This document shows positions 51,814 through 60,723 of a stretch of 64,000 nucleotides of DNA, piece after piece. Position 1 is the stretch's first letter; each line of letters starts with the position of its first letter. A model generated the notes under the pieces. That model ran no database searches, had not been told where the DNA came from, and worked only from the letters and a program-made list of their open reading frames with translations. Origin of the DNA: Acholeplasmataceae bacterium (lineage in GTDB: Bacteria > Bacillota_I > Bacilli_A > Acholeplasmatales > Acholeplasmataceae); NCBI GenBank assembly GCA_007692425.1, contig RECG01000019.1:1-64000 (forward strand). Reading direction: 5' to 3'. Position numbers and translations under genes: made by a program.

Positions 51814-52838
51814 TGAAACAACGCCTCCGTCAGGCTGAGATGCATGCCTTTGGGATAAGTCACTGTCACATGGGCGGGTCCGGTGAGATGGACCATGCCC
51901 ATGTCGGCCAAGGTGATTTGCTGTTTGCCGGCAGGCAGTCTGATGGGTCGCTCCGCGTACGCATCGACATGCACGCGGAACTGGCGTTTGCGGTCATCTA
52001 AAAGCGGTACGATCCGGGCTTGATTGGTCCGATGGATGTCGACCAGCCTGCTGACATACAACACGACCGACACCATGTCCTTGCCGGTGTTGGCAAGGGC
52101 GATGAGGCCTTCGAGAAACACCGCATGTCCAGGCTGGAGCTGATATACCCTGGGTTTGATCTCCCGGTCCGGAATCAGATCCTTGTAGGTGGCATAAGGC
52201 AACATCGTATGGATGTAGCCTTCCTGATAAAGACCAGGCATGTCATACAAGGTTTTCGACCCGAAGGGCGCGGTCAGCGCCTGCTGGGTCAGACCGGCTT
52301 TTTTGAAGGCCAGTGCTTCCGTCTGGTTGGACAAGGCTTTGAACAAGGTGGTCTTACCACTGTTCTGGACACCGAGCAGATAGATGTCTTGTTGTTTGAA
52401 ACGTTTGAGATAATCCTTGAAGGCGTCGATGTCGTGCCGGTTGTTGGCCGACATCAGGATGATGTCCTGATATGGCACGTGGTGAAGTCCGGCCTTGCGG
52501 GTGATGTTTTTAAGTAGCAGGTCGAGATTGGTGCTTGCTGGCAACAAGTCGATCTGGTTGATGACATAAACATAGGTCGCCTTCGGTTGATAGCGATAAA
52601 CCGGATGCGAAAACAGCAAATCAAGGTGAAGGACCGAACTGATCATGACAATCAAGGCGTCCTTGGCCAAAGATGGCATGTCTTCGGGATGAAAATGGCT
52701 GTTGGCCTCACCATAATGAAGCAGGCGGTAACACGCCTGGCAATACAGATGTTCCAAAGACAAGACATAGCCGGGCATATCCGGTTTTTGACGTTGCAGG
52801 ACTGCGCCGCAACCCTTGCATTTAGTGGCTGTCGACAT
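51810..52838 (-). CDS. yqeH: Circularly permuted ribosome-assembly GTPase YqeH
   Basis: GTPase for 30S assembly. 342 aa: an N-terminal zinc ribbon (CKGCGAVLQ and CQAC), then the permuted G domain with G4 VINQIDLLP before G1 GVQNSGKTTLFKAL and G3 DMPGLYQ, and a C-terminal RNA-binding domain. G1 has the normal Lys-Thr. It overlaps yqeG (17 nt) and yqeK. Confidence 0.95.
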   Translation of the reverse strand: MSTATKCKGCGAVLQRQKPDMPGYVLSLEHLYCQACYRLLHYGEANSHFHPEDMPSLAKDALIVMISSVLHLDLLFSHPVYRYQPKATYVYVINQIDLLPASTNLDLLLKNITRKAGLHHVPYQDIILMSANNRHDIDAFKDYLKRFKQQDIYLLGVQNSGKTTLFKALSNQTEALAFKKAGLTQQALTAPFGSKTLYDMPGLYQEGYIHTMLPYATYKDLIPDREIKPRVYQLQPGHAVFLEGLIALANTGKDMVSVVLYVSRLVDIHRTNQARIVPLLDDRKRQFRVHVDAYAERPIRLPAGKQQITLADMGMVHLTGPAHVTVTYPKGMHLSLTEALFQ

Positions 52839-53379
52839 AGGCTTTCAAACGGGACTCATAGAGTGCCGGTTCTTTTTTCTTGATGGTCTTGAGGACCCGG
52901 GCCTCCAAACGGCGGTTGAAACGGGTGATCGCATGATCGGAAGTCCGTTTCACGGACCCGACCAACAAGACTTTCAAGCCGGTTCGTTTGCCACCCAAGA
53001 CATCGGTCATCATCTGATCACCGATGACAAGCGTTTCCTCTCTGGTGGCACCGACCAGGCGCAGGGCCTTCTTGAATCCTGACTTGAACGGTTTCTTGGC
53101 ATGCCAGACATAAGGGATGCCATGTGGTTCAAGCGGTGCCAGCGCTTTGGAGACGCGCCGGTGGCCACTGTTGGAAATGATGACGATCTTGAATGTCTCT
53201 TTTAAACGTGCCAGCAGGTCGACATGACGGTCATCCAGGACTTCTTGGTCATAGCTGATGATCGTGTTGTCCAAGTCAAAAAGCAAGGTATGGATGCCTT
53301 GCGCTGTCAATGTGTCGTATGGGATTTCAAAGATGGATGCCGCATACGCATCTGGAATGCATTGTTGATAAAAAGCCAT
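52822..53379 (-). CDS. yqeG: HAD phosphatase YqeG
   Basis: HAD family IIIA phosphatase of 185 aa, substrate uncertain (phosphatidylglycerophosphate phosphatase activity is known for relatives). Motif I LLFDLDNTIISYD with the nucleophile Asp, motif II IISNSG, motif III Lys in WHAKKPFKSGF and motif IV VIGDQMMTDVLGGKR. Its start abuts the greA stop. Could supply the step after PgsA. Confidence 0.92.
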   Translation of the reverse strand: MAFYQQCIPDAYAASIFEIPYDTLTAQGIHTLLFDLDNTIISYDQEVLDDRHVDLLARLKETFKIVIISNSGHRRVSKALAPLEPHGIPYVWHAKKPFKSGFKKALRLVGATREETLVIGDQMMTDVLGGKRTGLKVLLVGSVKRTSDHAITRFNRRLEARVLKTIKKKEPALYESRLKAYVDSH

Positions 53380-53864
53380 TAGTTGATGTCAACAATTTCA
53401 ATGAAGAACTCTTGTCCGGTGTCTGATACAATCTGCACCTTGTCACCCTTTTGGTGGTTCTTGATGGCTTTGCCGATGGGCGATTCAATCGAGATCTTGC
53501 CGACTTTCGGATCGGCTTCAAGGCTGCTGATCATGTGAAATTCACGGACTTGTTCTTCCGCTTTGCCGTTTTTGATAAAACGCACCTTGACGGTTTTGCC
53601 GATATTGACAATTGCTTCGTCGGTGGTTTTGATGATTTTGGCGTGTTTGATAATGTTTTCAATCTCGAGAATGCGGGCTTCGATGCGTGCCTGCTCGTTA
53701 CGGGCGGCATCATAATCGGCGTTTTCTGACAAATCGCCTTGGGCGCGCGCCTCCTTGAGGGCTTCGAGATTTTCGATGCGCTTGACGTCTTTCAGATTGG
53801 TGAGTTCTTCTTTAAGCTTGTCGACACCTTCCTGCGTCAGTTGATAGGTTTGTTTGATTGCCAT
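53379..53864 (-). CDS. greA: Transcription elongation factor GreA
   Basis: Rescues backtracked RNA polymerase by stimulating transcript cleavage. 161 aa: N-terminal coiled coil with the acidic tip QGDLSENADYDAARNEQ, and C-terminal FKBP-like part with SIESPIGKAIKNHQKGDKVQI. SD CCAGGAGG. A TATAAT (53891-53896) lies upstream. Confidence 0.97.
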   Translation of the reverse strand: MAIKQTYQLTQEGVDKLKEELTNLKDVKRIENLEALKEARAQGDLSENADYDAARNEQARIEARILEIENIIKHAKIIKTTDEAIVNIGKTVKVRFIKNGKAEEQVREFHMISSLEADPKVGKISIESPIGKAIKNHQKGDKVQIVSDTGQEFFIEIVDIN

Positions 53865-53890
53865 GCTGTACCTCCTGGGATTTCTAACAT

Positions 53891-53896
53891 ATTATA
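53891..53896 (-). promoter_or_regulatory. -10 box upstream of greA
   Basis: Minus-strand TATAAT, 27 bp before the start; the -35 region is weak (TAGCAA). Confidence 0.4.
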
Positions 53897-53905
53897 CCTT
53901 ATTTT

Positions 53906-54571
53906 TCAGGGAATTGCTACAAGTTTCAAGTCTTTCTGCCAGACCTTGTAATCCGGCATGAGTCGTCCTAACAATGTATAGAATGCGGGTGAGTGATTGA
54001 AAATCACGGCGTGCGCATATTCGTGATAAACGACATAAAGCAGGTAGACCGGTTTGAGTCGGGCCAGATAGCTGTTCAAGGTGATTTCCTGTTTTCGTTT
54101 ATGATAACTGCCAAATTTCGATTTGAGATACTTGATCTTGACGGCCCGGGTGGGAATGTCGTGTCTGTCAAGCGTTTGCCGGATGTCGGCATCAAGCATG
54201 TTCAAGCGCTTTTCAAGCTCTTTGGCATAAATCGCCTTTTTGAGTGCATCACTGTCTTCCCGTCTGCCGTGCACGATGACCTGCCGGTCTGCGATGACAT
54301 AGCGGAACACGGGTTGGTCGACAAATGACAAGCCATGTCGTTCACCCCATAACGTGATGACATCATCCGGCTCATGTCCGGGTTGTTGGTTCAGTTTATG
54401 GTAAAGGGCATCAAAGCGTTGACGAAGATAGGCGATGATCTGTTTTTCCGGCATGAACCGGTTGGTGGTGACCAGGACATGGTCACTCTTGATGCGGAAA
54501 TAGGTGTTTTTGATTGGTTTGCGCTGAATCACATAAGGCAGTGTTTGACCTTGTTTGTCCAACATGTTCAT
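53906..54571 (-). CDS. YgjP-type zincin-like metalloprotein (DUF45)
   Basis: 221-aa cytosolic protein of the YgjP/DUF45 (M48-related) family. The zinc motif is YHEYAHAVIFNHSPAFY, i.e. HExxH with the third ligand His a few residues on. The N-terminal beta-rich part begins with YVIQRKPIKNTYFRI. True protease activity is unproven for the family. The start overlaps the U32 gene stop by 4 nt (ATGA); this gene takes the udk position of Bacillus. Confidence 0.88.
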   Translation of the reverse strand: MNMLDKQGQTLPYVIQRKPIKNTYFRIKSDHVLVTTNRFMPEKQIIAYLRQRFDALYHKLNQQPGHEPDDVITLWGERHGLSFVDQPVFRYVIADRQVIVHGRREDSDALKKAIYAKELEKRLNMLDADIRQTLDRHDIPTRAVKIKYLKSKFGSYHKRKQEITLNSYLARLKPVYLLYVVYHEYAHAVIFNHSPAFYTLLGRLMPDYKVWQKDLKLVAIP

Positions 54572-55749
54572 GTCCGCCTCCTGAGCAAGGCATAAGGAGA
54601 AACCGGGAAAGGCGGACGCATCCGGACGATCTGCCGGGCATGACGGGCGGTATCGATGGCGATACCGTCTTCATCTTCCATCGCCTCAAGCACGAAATGC
54701 TTGATTGAGCCATCCGGTTCAAGCACCTCGATCTCGTCACCTAAGACAAAATGGTTACGTTGCTCGATGACGGCTTCACCGAATACGGCATCATAAGTTC
54801 TGACCAGACCGATGAAAAGACCGGTCGGTTGTTCGCTGCGCATGTTGAATAGTTGTCCTTCGATGCCGGGCTCGCCTTCGAGCCAGCCTTCAGCGGTCAA
54901 CCGGTTTTCAGCTTTGTGAAGTTCGCTGACAAACGGACTCATGTCGTCAATGGACCTGGTTTGAAGATATTGGTCGATCAAACGACGGTAGGTCGAGACC
55001 ACGGTCGCGATGTAATGGATGCTTTTCATGCGTCCTTCGATCTTCAAGGCGGTGACGCCGGCATCGATTAAATCAGGGATTTGACGCAAGGCTGCCAAAT
55101 CCTTGGATGACATCGAGAAGGGCGTGTCAAAAACAGGTTTTCCATCTGCCAGAAAAGCATAGTGCCAGCGGCATGAATGGGCACATCCACCCCGGTTGGC
55201 ATCGCGGTCGGTCAGGTTGTCAGATAGACTGCATCGCCCGGAATAAGACATGCACATGCCGCCGTGGATAAAGACCTCGAGGTCGACATCGACGGCCTGG
55301 GCAAGCGCTTTGATCTGCTGTTTGTCCAATTCGCGGGCCAGCACGATGCGTGTGACGCCACGATCCTGCCAGAAGCGGACGGTTTCATGGTTAGTCACAG
55401 ATTGTTGCGTGGACAGGTGGATCTCGAGTCGCGTGTGTGCCATCGCTTGTTCGATGATATGGGGCGAAGCCGCAATCAGACCGTCCACCTGGCAGGCTTC
55501 GAGTGCCTGCAGGTAAGGCACCAGGCCTTCAACATCTTCCTCATGGGGGATGATGTTGGTCGTCACATAAACCTTTTTACCGAGGTCGTGTGCGAAACGC
55601 ACACCTGCCTTGATATCATCAAGGCTGAAATTAGACGCCCTGGCGCGCAAGGAAAAAGACTGTCCGCCGACATAGACGGCATCAGCACCATATAGTAATG
55701 CGATTTTCAGTTTTTCAAGGTCTCCGGCCGGAGCAAGCAGTTCAACCAT
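54568..55749 (-). CDS. yrrO: U32 family protein, tRNA hydroxylation (TrhP2/YrrO-like)
   Basis: 393-aa protein of the peptidase-U32 family; Bacillus YrrN and YrrO (TrhP) are required for forming 5-hydroxyuridine at tRNA position 34 and are not now thought to be proteases. The signature YSGRCSLSDNLTDRDANRGGCAHSCRWHY with four-Cys set is present, suggesting an Fe-S site. TIM-barrel start MVELLAPAGDLEKLKIALLYG is typical. Three nt after yrrN. Confidence 0.93.
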   Translation of the reverse strand: MVELLAPAGDLEKLKIALLYGADAVYVGGQSFSLRARASNFSLDDIKAGVRFAHDLGKKVYVTTNIIPHEEDVEGLVPYLQALEACQVDGLIAASPHIIEQAMAHTRLEIHLSTQQSVTNHETVRFWQDRGVTRIVLARELDKQQIKALAQAVDVDLEVFIHGGMCMSYSGRCSLSDNLTDRDANRGGCAHSCRWHYAFLADGKPVFDTPFSMSSKDLAALRQIPDLIDAGVTALKIEGRMKSIHYIATVVSTYRRLIDQYLQTRSIDDMSPFVSELHKAENRLTAEGWLEGEPGIEGQLFNMRSEQPTGLFIGLVRTYDAVFGEAVIEQRNHFVLGDEIEVLEPDGSIKHFVLEAMEDEDGIAIDTARHARQIVRMRPPFPVSPYALLRRRT

Positions 55750-55752
55750 GGG

Positions 55753-56631
55753 TCATCCTTTGGTGAGATAGATGGTTTTTTGATGCAGGAAGCCGTCATC
55801 CCATGTTTCATCATAAGTCTGTTGCAAGACTTTGATGACGGCGTCATTTTTCTCTTTTACATGATATAGCGGCAAGACCTTGAGCGCATAATCATCATCC
55901 TTGAAGATGGTGTCAATGAGCAGGTAATCGACCAGCTTTGCCAGGTCTTGCAAGTCGTCAAGACTTGACATGACCTTGGCCCGGAAGACATGTGTTCCCG
56001 CCTCGTCCTCAAGGACGGGCATGGCGTCATCAAGCCGTGTTTCTTCAATCAAACGAAGACTGCGGGCATCATGATAAGGATGGTCATCACCGTGGAACCG
56101 CATGTATGTTTCCACCAGTTGACGCTTGGTGTAAAACATCGACAAATGACCATGGCCGTGCATGAACAATGCATAGGACGTTGATCCGGCGATGGTCTTG
56201 ATGTCCGCGAGCGTGATTTCTTTGGCGACGAACGCCCCGAAAATGCCTTCGCGGCTCAAAAAATTGAAATCATGACGGTTGGTCAACAAGGTATCGGGAT
56301 GATAGACGACCTTGCCGGCGTGCCCCCATGCCTTGAGCAGGCGGACCGCACCCAGGTCTGAGACAATCACACCGGTCACACGGTCAAGATCAAGCTGACG
56401 CATATCGTGTGTGAAACGGTCTAATTCCTGATCGCTGAAAAGCCGGTTGGCTTGAAGAAAGACTTCTTGATGCAAAGCACCGGCCTCGTCGATGATGGCG
56501 TTAAGGTCAGACAGGCTGAAACTGACGGTCAGCCTGGTGCCGGTGGCGTCGTTACCCACGACAAAACCGCCCGCAAAAGGGGCCAGTGTCTTCATCATGG
56601 CCTTGTCATGCAACGTGGTCAGCAATCTCAT
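55753..56631 (-). CDS. yrrN: U32 family partner protein (YrrN-like)
   Basis: 292-aa U32-family protein without the cysteine signature, the smaller partner of the next gene, as in Bacillus yrrN-yrrO. Barrel segments such as VTGVIVSDLGAVRLLKAWG and SYALFMHGHGHLSMFYTKR are visible. ATG 56631 follows GGAAGG; the frame extends to 56658 without a better site. Probably works in tRNA U34 hydroxylation with YrrO. Confidence 0.86.
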   Translation of the reverse strand: MRLLTTLHDKAMMKTLAPFAGGFVVGNDATGTRLTVSFSLSDLNAIIDEAGALHQEVFLQANRLFSDQELDRFTHDMRQLDLDRVTGVIVSDLGAVRLLKAWGHAGKVVYHPDTLLTNRHDFNFLSREGIFGAFVAKEITLADIKTIAGSTSYALFMHGHGHLSMFYTKRQLVETYMRFHGDDHPYHDARSLRLIEETRLDDAMPVLEDEAGTHVFRAKVMSSLDDLQDLAKLVDYLLIDTIFKDDDYALKVLPLYHVKEKNDAVIKVLQQTYDETWDDGFLHQKTIYLTKG

Positions 56632-56650
56632 CTGGTTTTCCTTCCGTCTT

Positions 56651-56699
56651 AAAAACAAAAGCCCCCCGTCACGGATGACAGGTGCCGATCGGGCTTTTG
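56651..56699 (-). terminator. Terminator after yrzB with a nested hairpin
   Basis: Minus-strand CAAAAGCCC and GGGCTTTTG pair over 26 nt, inside which TGTCA-type arms (GTCA/TGAC, 56668-56679) form a second small hairpin. TTTTT follows. Confidence 0.72.
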
Positions 56700-56715
56700 C
56701 ATGTTTTGATATCGA

Positions 56716-57006
56716 TCAGGCGGGTTCTTCTTCGTCTTCTTCCTCATCGAGTTCTGCATCAATTTCATCATAAAACTTTTGCAGGACATCGTCGAGCATG
56801 GCCCATTCCTCTTCGGTTTCGATGTCTTCGAATGTGCCTTCTTGTTCGTTTTCACCGGGGACATAGATGGCGGCGCTGACTTCCTCGGAATCGACGAATT
56901 CAAACACCACATACTGCTTGCCGTCTACCTCGTGCGTGAACAAAATCTCACAAATGGATTCGACACCGTTCTCATCGGTAACCATGATTTGATTCTCTTT
57001 CAACAT
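56716..57006 (-). CDS. yrzB: DUF1292 protein (YrzB-like)
   Basis: 96-aa acidic protein of the DUF1292/UPF0473 family, found after ruvX in Bacillota. A beta-rich first half (CEILFTHEVDGKQYVVFEF) is followed by an acidic helix and a D/E-rich tail. ATG 57006 is 9 nt after GGAG; ATG 57015 is too close to it. Function unknown. Confidence 0.9.
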   Translation of the reverse strand: MLKENQIMVTDENGVESICEILFTHEVDGKQYVVFEFVDSEEVSAAIYVPGENEQEGTFEDIETEEEWAMLDDVLQKFYDEIDAELDEEEDEEEPA

Positions 57007-57021
57007 GATGATCATCTCCTT

Positions 57022-57444
57022 TTATGTTCTGGATTGGTAATCAAGATAGTTTTGTAAAATGATGACAGCAGCCAGGGCGTCTTTCTTTTGCTTTTGCGTT
57101 TTGCGTGACTGGTCGGCCTTGACCATCGTCTTGATGGCGGTCTGGGTCGAAAGACGTTCGTCCCACAAGACGACCTCGATGGGTCGGAGCGTGAGAATGC
57201 CTTCCCTGACGGATTCACTGATCTTGCCGCGGATGCCGACATCATTGTTCATGTGCTTGGGATAACCAAGCACCACGACGTTGATGTCGTGTGCATCAAT
57301 CAAGCTGATGATGATGTCGATGGCATCGCCATAAGCGCCATCCGGAAAACGATGCGTGTCCAAGGCGTGGGCGATGATGCCCGATTCACTCAAGGCGACA
57401 CCGAGTGTGCGGCTGCCGAGATCAAGTCCTAAATACCGTTTCAT
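57022..57444 (-). CDS. ruvX: Putative pre-16S rRNA nuclease / RuvX (YqgF family)
   Basis: RNase H-fold nuclease for 16S rRNA 5'-end processing. 140 aa with LGLDLGSRTLGVALS, VVLGYPKHMNNDVGIRG, VLWDERLSTQTA and KKDALAAVIILQNYLD, which hold the acidic active-site residues. Start overlaps the alaS stop (ATGA). Confidence 0.95.
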   Translation of the reverse strand: MKRYLGLDLGSRTLGVALSESGIIAHALDTHRFPDGAYGDAIDIIISLIDAHDINVVVLGYPKHMNNDVGIRGKISESVREGILTLRPIEVVLWDERLSTQTAIKTMVKADQSRKTQKQKKDALAAVIILQNYLDYQSRT

Positions 57445-60020
57445 AACAGTTCCTCGATGGCTTTGAGTGCGGCTTCAAGCTTGTCTTTGTGCGAGGTGCC
57501 GCCCTGGGCCATGTGCGGCTTTCCGCCACCTGAACCGTCGGTCAATCCGGCGGCTTTTTTAATGAGCACATCGGCATTACCGAGGGCGCTCTTGCACAGG
57601 AAGGTCACTTTGTCATCATTGACATTCGCGATGAAAATGACCTCTGCCTTTATTTTATCATAGAGTGCGTCCATCAACTGTTTCAAAATCCTGCCATCGA
57701 TGTCATGGGTGATGACCAGTTGACGTTTGTTCGCAGGATCGGTGATGAAATCATCGAGACGTTTGAGCACGTCATGCTGTTTTTGAAGGTTGATTTCCTT
57801 TTCGAGCTGACGGATGATGTCTTTAAGTAATGATAGGTGTTGCCGGCCATTGATGATATCTTGATAACTGCCCGTCACGACGGGTGCTTTGGGCAGGTCG
57901 GCTTTGGGCGAAAGTCTTGTAATCTTGTCTTCAAGCAATTGCCGTTCGTTGTCAATCGGCTCCAGATAGGTGGTCATGTCGGCTTTGAGATCCGGGCCTG
58001 TCACCCCTTCCATGCGGTAGATGCCTGAGCCGATCGATTCATAGGAAGTGATGGCGAAATCAATGATTTGCCGGGTGTTGTCGACGTGCGTGCCGCCGCA
58101 AAGCTCCTTGCTCCAACCCATGTCGACGACCCTGACGACATCACCGTATTTCTCGCCGAACAAGGCTAACGCGCCATATTGTCTCGCATCATCTAGTGAC
58201 ATGTGCCGGATGTTGACATCAAGCGGTTCGTCATGGATATGATGTTTGACCAGACGTTCGACTTCAAGGATGGTCTGGTCGCCTTCGGTCTCATAATGGT
58301 TGAAGTCAAAGCGCCAGGCTTTGGGGGCGACCTGTGACCCTTGCTGGTTGGTATGTTTGCCCATGATGTCTTTGATGGCCTGATGAAAAAGGTGGGCGGC
58401 GCTATGGTTGCGGATGGTGCGCTGCCGTTTTTTGGCATCGACGATGGCGAGCACCTCGTCACCTTCCGTCAAGTCACCTTCGACCACGTGCAGATGCTGA
58501 CCGTTGGGCAGTTTGATGACATCGGTGACCGTCAGTCCGTTGATCGTGCCCTCATCGGCGACCTGGCCCCCGCTGGCAGCATAAAACGGCGTCTGGTCCA
58601 GGATGATGCCTTCAGGGAACACCTTGATGACCTTGGCTTCAGCCTGCAAGGTCTCATAACCGATGAACAGGGACGATGTCTTGAACTTGAGATAGGCTTC
58701 TTCCTGTGTTTTCATGCCACCCTTGACGGAACGGGCGCTGCGGGAACGCTTTTTTTGCTCTTCGAGGGCTTGCTGAAAAGCGTGTTCATCGACCTTGACG
58801 CCTAGTTCTTCGGCGTATTCCAAGGTCAGTTCGATCGGAAAACCATACGTGTCATAGAGTTTGAAGGCGGTCTGTCCGGACACTGTGTCACCTTCTTTGG
58901 CGATGGCCTCCATCAAGTGTTTCTCACCCTCGTTGATGGTCTCTAAAAACTTCTCTTCTTCTTTCAAAATCAGTTTGGCAACGATGTCTTTGGTCTCATG
59001 CAGGTTTTGATAAAAGACACCCATGGTGTCGACGACATCATCGACCAACCGGTAAAGGAATGGTTCGTTCAGGTTGAGTTGACGGCCGTATTTGACGGCC
59101 CGACGCAACAACCGACGCAAGACATAGCCGCGTCCCTCGTTGGATAAAATCGCGCCGTCGCTGATGGCAAAGACGAGTGCCTTGACATGGTCGGCGATGA
59201 CCTTGTAGGCCATCTGGCCTTCATAGGGAACGCCGCTCAAGGCTTCGGTGTGCTTGATGATCGGGAAAAAGAGGTCGGTCTCAAAATTGGTTTCGGTGCC
59301 TTGGATGACGCAGGCGAAACGCTCGAGACCGGCACCGGTGTCGATGTTCTGGTTGGGCAGTTCGGGATATTGGTCGCGGGTCAGTCCCGGTTTGGCATTA
59401 AACTGTGAGAAGACGATGTTCCAGATTTCGATGTAACGATCATTTTCGATATCCTGCTCGAGCAGTTCGATGCCGCGTGTGTCATGGGCTTCGCCGCGGT
59501 CGAAATAAATCTCGGTATCCGGTCCGCAGGGGCCGGGACCAATCTCCCAGTAGTTATCGCTTCTGGGGATGACATGAGTGGGATCGACGCCACAGTCGAG
59601 CCAATGTTGTCTGGCTTCCTCGTCATCCGGATAATAGGTCATGTAGAGCTTGTCTTGGGGAAAGCCGAACCATTTTGGATCGGTCAAGAGCTCAAAACCC
59701 CATTGGATGGCTTCCTTCTTGAAATAATCGCCAATCGAAAAATTGCCAAGCATCTCGAAGAAGGTATGATGGCGCGCAGTCTTCCCGACATGCTCGATGT
59801 CGTTGGTGCGGATGCACTTCTGGACATTGACAAGACGGGGGTTGGGGGGTGTCTCGGTGCCGTCGAAGTATTTCTTCAACGGGGCGACACCGGCATTGAT
59901 CCAAAGCAGGGTCGGATCGTTTTGGGGCACGAGCGAGGCGGACGCCTCGATCCGGTGCCGTTTGCTTTCGAAAAACGAAAGCCAGGTGTTTCTGATTTCA
60001 GCTGCGGTCATGGTCTTCAT
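57441..60020 (-). CDS. alaS: Alanyl-tRNA synthetase
   Basis: Charges tRNA-Ala; includes editing. 859 aa. N-terminal catalytic core (AAEIRNTWLSFFESKRH, class II motif regions), editing domain with the zinc motif RNHSAAHLFHQAI and CGGTHVDNT, C-terminal C-Ala region. The frame is open to 60101 through the T-box, but ATG 60020 follows GGAGGA and begins with MKTMTAAEIR. Expression is controlled by the upstream T-box. Confidence 0.98.
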   Translation of the reverse strand: MKTMTAAEIRNTWLSFFESKRHRIEASASLVPQNDPTLLWINAGVAPLKKYFDGTETPPNPRLVNVQKCIRTNDIEHVGKTARHHTFFEMLGNFSIGDYFKKEAIQWGFELLTDPKWFGFPQDKLYMTYYPDDEEARQHWLDCGVDPTHVIPRSDNYWEIGPGPCGPDTEIYFDRGEAHDTRGIELLEQDIENDRYIEIWNIVFSQFNAKPGLTRDQYPELPNQNIDTGAGLERFACVIQGTETNFETDLFFPIIKHTEALSGVPYEGQMAYKVIADHVKALVFAISDGAILSNEGRGYVLRRLLRRAVKYGRQLNLNEPFLYRLVDDVVDTMGVFYQNLHETKDIVAKLILKEEEKFLETINEGEKHLMEAIAKEGDTVSGQTAFKLYDTYGFPIELTLEYAEELGVKVDEHAFQQALEEQKKRSRSARSVKGGMKTQEEAYLKFKTSSLFIGYETLQAEAKVIKVFPEGIILDQTPFYAASGGQVADEGTINGLTVTDVIKLPNGQHLHVVEGDLTEGDEVLAIVDAKKRQRTIRNHSAAHLFHQAIKDIMGKHTNQQGSQVAPKAWRFDFNHYETEGDQTILEVERLVKHHIHDEPLDVNIRHMSLDDARQYGALALFGEKYGDVVRVVDMGWSKELCGGTHVDNTRQIIDFAITSYESIGSGIYRMEGVTGPDLKADMTTYLEPIDNERQLLEDKITRLSPKADLPKAPVVTGSYQDIINGRQHLSLLKDIIRQLEKEINLQKQHDVLKRLDDFITDPANKRQLVITHDIDGRILKQLMDALYDKIKAEVIFIANVNDDKVTFLCKSALGNADVLIKKAAGLTDGSGGGKPHMAQGGTSHKDKLEAALKAIEELL

Positions 60021-60035
60021 GCTGACTCCTCCTTT

Positions 60036-60067
60036 AAAACAAAACGCCCTCAGAATATCTAAGGACG
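60036..60067 (-). terminator. T-box terminator hairpin (alaS leader)
   Basis: Minus-strand CGTCCTTAGA and TCTGAGGGCG (with G-U pairs) around a 3-nt loop, then TTTTGTTTT. The upstream strand competes with the antiterminator at 60077-60090. Confidence 0.88.
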
Positions 60068-60240
60068 TATGATCTACGCGGTACCACCTTAGTTCTAGCA
60101 ATGCTAGCCCTCTTATGTCGTTAAGGCCGACTGACCGGTTGCTCCCAAACAGCGTTCACAGGGGCCATGCTTCGTTTCCACCAACCACGAAGTCTCTGGT
60201 TCAAGACACACCTGTTACTCCTTTTGTTCATCGCAATCAT
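60036..60240 (-). ncRNA. T-box riboswitch of alaS
   Basis: Leader RNA of about 205 nt that senses uncharged tRNA-Ala. The conserved T-box AAGGTGGTACCGCG lies at 60077-60090 on the minus strand; its UGGA-like bulge reads the tRNA acceptor end. Stem I lies upstream with an AGTA-type and GAA S-turn; GAAC followed by GCT at 60151-60153 gives a candidate alanine specifier codon. A terminator follows. The specifier position is my inference from placement. Confidence 0.93.
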
Positions 60241-60269
60241 ATTTTAACACAGGGCATGACGATTGTAAA
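60241..60269 (-). promoter_or_regulatory. Promoter of the alaS T-box transcript
   Basis: Minus-strand TTTACA (60264-60269), 17-bp spacer, TAAAAT (60241-60246). Confidence 0.7.
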
Positions 60270-60282
60270 GCATCAGAAAGGG

Positions 60283-60723
60283 TTATCGGTTTTCATGAAT
60301 CATTTCAAAATGAAGAATATCTTCTTCCATATAAGGTCCTTTGACGACTTTGAAGCCGAATGACTCATAATAGTCACGCAAATAGGCCTGCCCGGAAATC
60401 CGGACCGGTTGACCCTTGATGTCGTTCATGGCGGCCATGATGATCGTCCGGGCCAGTCCCCTGCTGCGGTAATCAGGATCGGTCGCGACCCGGCTGAAGG
60501 CATATTCGTCAAACTTGTGTCCCGGCGGGATGAGCCTGAGGTAGCAGATCATCTTGCCGTTGTCCAACATGAAATAATGGACGCTCGGCTGATCCCGGTA
60601 ATCCGTATCAAGATAAAGGATCTGCTGTTCCATGATGAAGACTTTGTTGCGTAGGTCGATGATTTGATATAGTTCTTGGTTGGTTAATGCGTCAAACGGC
60701 TTTTTGATGATAGGGTAGGACAT
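60283..60723 (-). CDS. GNAT acetyltransferase (ElaA-like)
   Basis: 146-aa acyltransferase resembling ElaA. Features are LRNKVFIMEQQI early, the acetyl-CoA loop DPDYRSRGLARTIIMAA, and YLRDYYESFGFKVV. ATG 60723 gives the usual N-terminus; the frame opens at 60765. Its start overlaps the PAP2 gene by 32 nt and the SD is weak, so translation may depend on coupling. Confidence 0.85.
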   Translation of the reverse strand: MSYPIIKKPFDALTNQELYQIIDLRNKVFIMEQQILYLDTDYRDQPSVHYFMLDNGKMICYLRLIPPGHKFDEYAFSRVATDPDYRSRGLARTIIMAAMNDIKGQPVRISGQAYLRDYYESFGFKVVKGPYMEEDILHFEMIHENR

